A DNA stretch of 9,765 nt from assembly GCA_039934475.1 (NCBI GenBank), contig JBDTMC010000295.1, positions 1 to 9,765 on the forward strand, read 5' to 3'. The DNA comes from JBDTMC01 sp039934475. GTDB lineage: Bacteria > Acidobacteriota > Terriglobia > Bryobacterales > Bryobacteraceae. Shown here in pieces: positions 5,904 through 9,765 of this stretch. Each line of letters begins with the position of its first letter. The stretch's first letter is position 1. The position numbers were made by a program, and so were the translations under genes. Below the pieces are notes generated by a model, which searched no databases, was not told the origin of the DNA, and saw only the letters and a program-made list of their open reading frames with translations.

Positions 5904-6668
5904 ATGCCGTTTCCAACCACTCGCCTGTACCTCGAAGACAGCCACCTGTTTGAAACCGAGGCGACGATTACCGGCGTCCGCGATAACGCGCTGGCTTTTG
6001 ATCGGACCTGCTTCCATCCGGGCGGCGGCGGTCAGCCTTCCGATCAGGGCCTCATCGGGTTGCCTTCGGGGCTCATTTTCGAGGTCGCTTCCGCCGAGGC
6101 AGACGCCAGCGGCGTGATCTGGCATGTCTGTCCCGCCGGACTCTCCGAAGCCATCTTCTGTAGCCAGACGGCGACACTCACCGTAAACGCGGAACGTCGC
6201 CTTGCCCTGACCCGCTATCACACAGTTCTGCATGTGTTGAATACAATCGCCCTGCGCGACTATAAAGCATGGATCACCGGCGCGCAGATCGGCACGGACT
6301 ATTCCCGAATCGACTTCAAGTGGGACGGGTTCTCGGCCGCTGCCTGCCCCGAACTGGAAGCGAAAGTGAATGCGGTGCTCGATGCCGGTCATACGCTGAA
6401 AGCCTTCTACCTTAACGAGAACGAATTCCAGCGCCGAACGGATCTACTGCGCACGCTGGATGTCAGCCCGCCGGTGATCGACGGCCGCGTACGCGTGGTC
6501 GCTATCGACGGTTTTGACGAGCAGGCTTGCGGGGGGACGCACGTGCATTCGACTGCCGACGTGGGCCGCTTCAGCATCACTAAAACGGAGAATAAGGGTA
6601 AGAGTAACAAGCGTTTATACGTTCGCCTTGAACCCCCAGCTATACTGGAATCTAAGACGAATGCATGA
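5904..6668 (+). CDS. alaX: Alanyl-tRNA editing protein AlaX (stand-alone AlaRS editing domain)
   Basis: The 254-residue product begins MPFPTTRLYLEDSHLF, the usual N-terminal pattern of the family. Earlier in-frame ATGs (5811, 5835) would add residues encoded by the repeat array and have no better ribosome binding site. Seen: FHPGGGGQPSDQG (residues 37-49), matching the AlaRS editing-domain loop, the zinc motif HTVLH (His106, His110), and CGGTH (Cys209, His213), so the metal site is complete. The family hydrolyses Ser-tRNA-Ala and/or Gly-tRNA-Ala in the cytoplasm, protecting against mistranslation at Ala codons. There is no aminoacylation domain, and the size fits a short/medium AlaX. It heads a tight operon: its TGA (6666-6668) overlaps or abuts the start of the next gene. 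No strong Shine-Dalgarno is seen before the start. Confidence 0.88.
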   Translation: MPFPTTRLYLEDSHLFETEATITGVRDNALAFDRTCFHPGGGGQPSDQGLIGLPSGLIFEVASAEADASGVIWHVCPAGLSEAIFCSQTATLTVNAERRLALTRYHTVLHVLNTIALRDYKAWITGAQIGTDYSRIDFKWDGFSAAACPELEAKVNAVLDAGHTLKAFYLNENEFQRRTDLLRTLDVSPPVIDGRVRVVAIDGFDEQACGGTHVHSTADVGRFSITKTENKGKSNKRLYVRLEPPAILESKTNA

Positions 6669-6669
6669 G

Positions 6670-7482
6670 ATGAGCGTTTACTGGCTGCGAGTGGCTGCGT
6701 TGCTCTATGCGGTCGGGTTGCTGCACGCCATAGTAACGGTCCTTCGGGGCCGCGTCGAGATCTTTCGGGTTGCCCTTGCTGCCTTTGTGGTCGCCTTCGT
6801 GCTTCATTTTGTCTCGCTGGTGGAGATGTCGCTCGCCCTCGGGCATCTGCCTCTTAACAACTTCTTCGAATCGGTCTCGCTGTGTGCCTTTCTCATTGCC
6901 GCGCTCTTCCTGTTCGTCTATTGGCGGTATGACTTCGCCAGCCTCAGCGTATTCCTTTTTCCGCTGGTATTTCTGATGACCATGGTCGGGAGTATGGAGA
7001 TCCCGGTGGCGACGTGGACCAATAGGGGCGTGCGGGATGCCTGGCTGCTGCTGCACGTGCTGCTGGTTCTGAGTGGATTCGCGGCGTTACTGCTCACCGC
7101 CGCCGCCAGCGTGGTGTACCTGATACAGGAACGGCACTTGAAAACCAAGAGGCCACGGACCGGCATGCTCGATCGCCTGCCGCCGCTTGGTACGCTCGAC
7201 GACCTCATTACCAAGTCCATGAACTTCGGCTTCGTCTTCATTACGCTAGCCGTAATCGCAGCCAGTACTTGGGCCTTCATCGAGTCCGGCACGCGCTGGA
7301 TCGGCGATGCCAAAATCGCGATCTCGATGCTCACCTGGGGCTTCTACCTGCTCATGGTGTTCCTCCGCATGACGGCGGGGTGGCGCGGCCGTAAAGCAGC
7401 CATCATGGCCATCACCGCTTTAGGATGTTCCGCGCTCACTTGGGCGGCTCATATTGGGCTGAGACCCCTGCTCATCAAATGA
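6670..7482 (+). CDS. HemX/CcsA-like cytochrome c assembly family membrane protein
   Basis: From ATG 6670 the product is 270 residues; ATG 6661, overlapping the end of alaX, would add three. MSVYWLRVAALLYAVGLLHA fits the family N-terminus, so the second ATG is preferred, but neither has a clear Shine-Dalgarno. About eight membrane segments are visible (near 5-25, 33-55, 70-85, 91-107, 125-150, 184-203, 214-234, 242-262). LPLNNFFESVS (60-70) corresponds to the conserved NxxES stretch of CcsA/ResC, and His129 and His261 sit where haem-ligand histidines occur. The tryptophan-rich WWD haem-handling motif of true CcsA is degenerate: only Trp201, Trp210 and Asp213 recall it. That and its place directly before hemA favour a HemX-type role (HemA level control or haem-linked membrane function) over full cytochrome c maturation. 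Its TGA overlaps the hemA ATG. Confidence 0.8.
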   Translation: MSVYWLRVAALLYAVGLLHAIVTVLRGRVEIFRVALAAFVVAFVLHFVSLVEMSLALGHLPLNNFFESVSLCAFLIAALFLFVYWRYDFASLSVFLFPLVFLMTMVGSMEIPVATWTNRGVRDAWLLLHVLLVLSGFAALLLTAAASVVYLIQERHLKTKRPRTGMLDRLPPLGTLDDLITKSMNFGFVFITLAVIAASTWAFIESGTRWIGDAKIAISMLTWGFYLLMVFLRMTAGWRGRKAAIMAITALGCSALTWAAHIGLRPLLIK

Positions 7483-8744
7483 AGCTGCTGGTTACAGGCC
7501 TCAATCATCGCAGCGCCCCGGTGGAAGTGCGCGAGAAGGTGGCGTTTCCCGAACTTGGCCTCGCCGACGCGCTGGCTGATTTGAAGCGGTGCTCCGGGTT
7601 CCTGGAGGGACTAATTCTCTCCACCTGTAATCGGGTCGAGATTGTTCTTGCCGCCGATGACGATTGCGAACCACACGGTCTGATTCGCAATTTCCTGCGT
7701 GATGCGCGCCACGTCGATCCGGATTGGGTGAATCCCTATCTCTACCGCTTCGAGGATCGTGACGCCATTCGCCATCTGTTTCGCGTCGCCGCCAGTCTTG
7801 ATTCCATGGTGGTGGGTGAGCCCCAGATCCTCGGTCAGCTGAAGGGCGCCTACGCGGCGGCTAAAGAGAACGGCGCACTCAGCGGGTTTCTTGATTCCGT
7901 CCTCACGCGGGCCTTCAGTGTCGCCAAACGCGTGCGATCGGAGACTGAGATCGGCAAGAGCGCTGTCTCGGTCAGTTACGCAGCCGTGGAATTGGCGCGC
8001 GAGATCTTCGGCTCACTGGCGAACAAGGGCGTCATGCTGGTGGGCGCAGGTAAGATGTCGGAACTTGCCGCGCGCCATCTGCGCCGGTCCGGCTGCACGA
8101 AGATTCTGGTAACTAATCGCACCCACCAGCGTGCCGTGGAGATGGCGAAGATCTTCGACGGTTCGGTGATCCCCTATGAGACATTTCATTCATCGCTAGT
8201 GGATGTCGATATCGTAATCACCTCCAGCGGCGCCCCGAACTTCATCGTCACGCAGGACCAGATGAAGAAGGTGATTGGAGCACGCCGCAATCGCCCCATG
8301 TTCCTCATCGATATCGCTGTTCCGCGTAACATCGAACCGGCGGTGAACAAGCTCGACAACGTCTTCCTCTACGACATCGACGATTTGCAGCGAGTGGTAT
8401 CGGAAAACCTGCGCGGCCGGCAGAAGGAAGCCGAGCAGGCCGAAGAGATTATCCGCGAGGAAGTGGACAGGCTGATGCTGCGCCTGCGGACCCGCGAGGT
8501 GGTGCCCACTATCGTCAGCCTGCAGGAGCAACTGGAGCACATCCGTATCGCCGAGATCGAACGGGTGCGCACCAAACTCGGGGCGCTGAGCCCGCAGCAG
8601 GAAGAGGCCATCACTACCCTCACGCGCGGCATCTTGAATAAGATAGCCCATGGCCCCATCTCGGAAATGCGAAAGCACGCGGGCAAGCCGGAGGGCCTGC
8701 ACGTGATCGAAATCGTACGCCGGGTGTTCCGGCTCGGAGAATAG
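7479..8744 (+). CDS. hemA: Glutamyl-tRNA reductase
   Basis: The enzyme reduces glutamyl-tRNA(Glu) with NADPH to glutamate-1-semialdehyde, the first committed step of the C5 tetrapyrrole pathway. The 421-residue length is normal. Seen: TGLNHRSAPVEVREK (6-20), catalytic LSTCNRVE with Cys50, the helix-rich stretch VAASLDSMVVGEPQILGQ (103-120), NADPH-binding VGAGKMSE (188-195), and a long C-terminal helical dimerisation region. The start at 7479 is chosen because MKLLVTGLNHRS is the family N-terminus and its ATG shares ATGA with the hemX stop. An upstream in-frame ATG at 7425 would lie inside hemX and add an unrelated leader. Translation is probably coupled to hemX. The stop is followed after one base by hemC. 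HemA is usually the control point of haem synthesis, through haem-dependent stability. Confidence 0.97.
   Translation: MKLLVTGLNHRSAPVEVREKVAFPELGLADALADLKRCSGFLEGLILSTCNRVEIVLAADDDCEPHGLIRNFLRDARHVDPDWVNPYLYRFEDRDAIRHLFRVAASLDSMVVGEPQILGQLKGAYAAAKENGALSGFLDSVLTRAFSVAKRVRSETEIGKSAVSVSYAAVELAREIFGSLANKGVMLVGAGKMSELAARHLRRSGCTKILVTNRTHQRAVEMAKIFDGSVIPYETFHSSLVDVDIVITSSGAPNFIVTQDQMKKVIGARRNRPMFLIDIAVPRNIEPAVNKLDNVFLYDIDDLQRVVSENLRGRQKEAEQAEEIIREEVDRLMLRLRTREVVPTIVSLQEQLEHIRIAEIERVRTKLGALSPQQEEAITTLTRGILNKIAHGPISEMRKHAGKPEGLHVIEIVRRVFRLGE
8736..8739 (+). promoter_or_regulatory. Ribosome binding site of hemC inside the end of hemA
   Basis: GGAG lies six bases before the hemC ATG and within the last codons of hemA, so hemC is translated from the same message. 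No promoter-sized gap exists between the two genes. Confidence 0.6.
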
Positions 8745-8745
8745 G

Positions 8746-9669
8746 ATGCTGACAATCGGATCCCGAGGTTCGCAACTCGCGCTGTGGCAGGCCAACTGGG
8801 TGAAAAGCAGGCTGGAGGCGCTGGGAACCGAGTGCCGCATTGAGATCATTAAGACAACCGGCGACAAGATCCAGGACGTGCCGCTGGCCAAGGTGGGGTC
8901 GAAGGGGCTGTTCACCAAAGAGATTGAAGAAGCGCTGTTGGCGGGGACCATCGATCTTGCCGTGCATAGCTTGAAAGACCTACCCACCGTACTGCCTGCG
9001 GGGTTGACGCTGGCGGCGATCCCTGAGCGTGAGGACGTCCGCGACGCGCTGGTCGGCGCTACTCTCGACGCACTGCCGCAAGGGGCCAAGGTCGGTACGA
9101 GTTCGCTGCGCCGGGCCGCTCAGTTGCGCGCCTTGCGTCCCGATCTTGTTTTGGAGACGATCCGCGGGAACGTGGACACGCGGTTGCGCAAGCAGGCCGA
9201 AGGACAGTACGACGCCATTGTGCTCGCGGCCGCCGGCCTGCGCCGTCTCGGTTGGGCCGATCGCATTGCACAGACCTTGGATCCGGAGACGATGTGCCCG
9301 GCCGTGGGACAGGGCGCCTTGGCGATTGAGACTCGCGACGACGATGGCGAAGGCTATCGGACCTGCCGCCAGTTGAACCACCGGGAAACGGAAGCGGCCG
9401 TGACGGCGGAACGCGCGGTCTTGGCGGCGCTCGGTGGTGGTTGCCAGGTGCCGATTGGCGCCCATGCGACTCTGAACGGGGACAGCATCCACTTGCGTGC
9501 GGTCGTCATCTCACCCGACGGAGCGACCCTGATTAAGAAGAGCGTCACCGGTCCTGCAGCGAGCGCCGCATCAATGGGAAGCGCGCTGGCCGAGGAACTA
9601 CTTGCCGCCGGCGGCCGCGAGATCCTAGACGAGGTGTATAGCAAGGACCTCGGCAAGCTTCAGGTATGA
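8746..9669 (+). CDS. hemC: Hydroxymethylbilane synthase (porphobilinogen deaminase)
   Basis: The cytoplasmic enzyme joins four porphobilinogens into 1-hydroxymethylbilane. The 307-residue length is typical. Seen: IGSRGSQLALWQA (4-16), KGLFTKEIEEALL (53-65), the catalytic HSLKDLPT with Asp78, GTSSLRRAAQLRA (117-129) and IRGNVDTRL (139-147) with the arginines that hold the acidic substrate chain, and GGGCQVPIGAHA with Cys233, the attachment site of the dipyrromethane cofactor. All key residues are present. The start follows the hemA stop by one base, with GGAG six bases upstream. The stop TGA overlaps the next ATG as ATGA. HemB and HemD, needed on either side of this step, are not in the window; HemD is often fused to the next gene. 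Confidence 0.97.
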   Translation: MLTIGSRGSQLALWQANWVKSRLEALGTECRIEIIKTTGDKIQDVPLAKVGSKGLFTKEIEEALLAGTIDLAVHSLKDLPTVLPAGLTLAAIPEREDVRDALVGATLDALPQGAKVGTSSLRRAAQLRALRPDLVLETIRGNVDTRLRKQAEGQYDAIVLAAAGLRRLGWADRIAQTLDPETMCPAVGQGALAIETRDDDGEGYRTCRQLNHRETEAAVTAERAVLAALGGGCQVPIGAHATLNGDSIHLRAVVISPDGATLIKKSVTGPAASAASMGSALAEELLAAGGREILDEVYSKDLGKLQV

Positions 9670-9765
9670 GCAAGGTCTATCTCGTCGGTGCCGGTCCCGG
9701 CGATCCGGAGTTGATCACCGTCAAAGGCCGTCGCGTGCTGGCCGAAGCCGGGTGTGTGCTCTACG
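9666..9765 (+). CDS. cobA: Uroporphyrinogen-III C-methyltransferase, N-terminal fragment (truncated by window)
   Basis: Only the first 33 residues are present. They begin MSKVYLVGAGPGDPELITVK, whose GAGPGDPEL is the hallmark SAM-binding loop of SUMT and related tetrapyrrole methyltransferases, followed by the usual GRRVLAEAGCVLY. SUMT methylates uroporphyrinogen III at C2 and C7 to precorrin-2, the branch to siroheme and cobalamin. Its place after hemC, with ATG overlapping the hemC stop (ATGA), fits the cobA or cobA-hemD fusion common in hemA-hemC operons. Whether a HemD domain follows is beyond the right edge. Precorrin-2 made here would feed the siroheme needed by the reductase at 2012-3778. 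Confidence 0.9.
   Translation, partial: MSKVYLVGAGPGDPELITVKGRRVLAEAGCVLY

Noticed and set aside
7425..7478. Upstream in-frame ATG for hemA giving an 18-residue extension.
   Set aside because: The extension lies inside hemX and has no family match. MKLLVTGLNHRS at 7479 is the standard HemA N-terminus and forms an ATGA overlap.
8196..9089. A 297-codon minus-strand frame across the hemA/hemC junction.
   Set aside because: It is antisense to strongly conserved hemA and hemC sequence and has no sensible domain or membrane pattern.

Overview
The window looks like chromosomal DNA of a moderately GC-rich Gram-negative bacterium. The order cytochrome-c-assembly/HemX-like gene, hemA, hemC, cobA and the character of the proteins suggest Acidobacteriota (Solibacter/Bryobacter-like), with deltaproteobacterial-type lineages as the main alternative. 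This taxonomic guess rests on gene order and protein character from memory, not on a search. No tRNA, rRNA, insertion sequence, CRISPR array or phage gene is visible, and coding density is very high.

Layout. (1) Bases 2-1078: the C-terminal part of an ArnT/PMT-type membrane glycosyltransferase whose start lies outside the window. Its 3' end overlaps the 3' end of (2), a convergent gene for an unrecognised lipoprotein (1014-1859, minus strand). (3) A 152-bp divergent spacer with a perfect GTGAT-TT-ATCAC palindrome separates the lipoprotein from (4), a siroheme/[4Fe-4S] sulfite/nitrite reductase (2012-3778). (5) Convergent with it, only 18 bp away, is a single-module ClpA/ClpB-type AAA+ ATPase (3797-4984, minus). 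(6) Upstream of that, on the same strand, is a short-chain dehydrogenase/reductase (5090-5812, minus). (7) A 91-bp divergent spacer carries three copies of a (G/C)TTTCAAT motif at an exact 18-bp period. (8) From 5904 to the right edge a tightly packed plus-strand operon runs alaX - hemX/ccsA-like - hemA - hemC - cobA (cut by the window edge). Its genes abut or overlap by a few bases, including two ATGA stop/start overlaps.

How the genes fit together. HemA reduces glutamyl-tRNA to glutamate-1-semialdehyde, HemC makes hydroxymethylbilane, and CobA (SUMT) methylates uroporphyrinogen III towards siroheme or cobalamin. Siroheme is the cofactor of the reductase at 2012-3778, so the window contains both a siroheme consumer and the first committed enzymes of its supply. 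The HemX-like membrane protein probably acts in HemA control or haem handling. AlaX at the head of the operon hydrolyses mischarged tRNA-Ala and is an unusual partner for the tRNA-dependent haem pathway.

Overall these are recognisable housekeeping and accessory families, and I see no clear new multi-gene system. The points most worth a second look are a possible SirA-like Tyr-Cys active-site pair in the reductase, the N-domain-less AAA+ protein with an apparent ClpP-docking loop, the 18-bp-period repeats before alaX, and the alaX-hem operon linkage.
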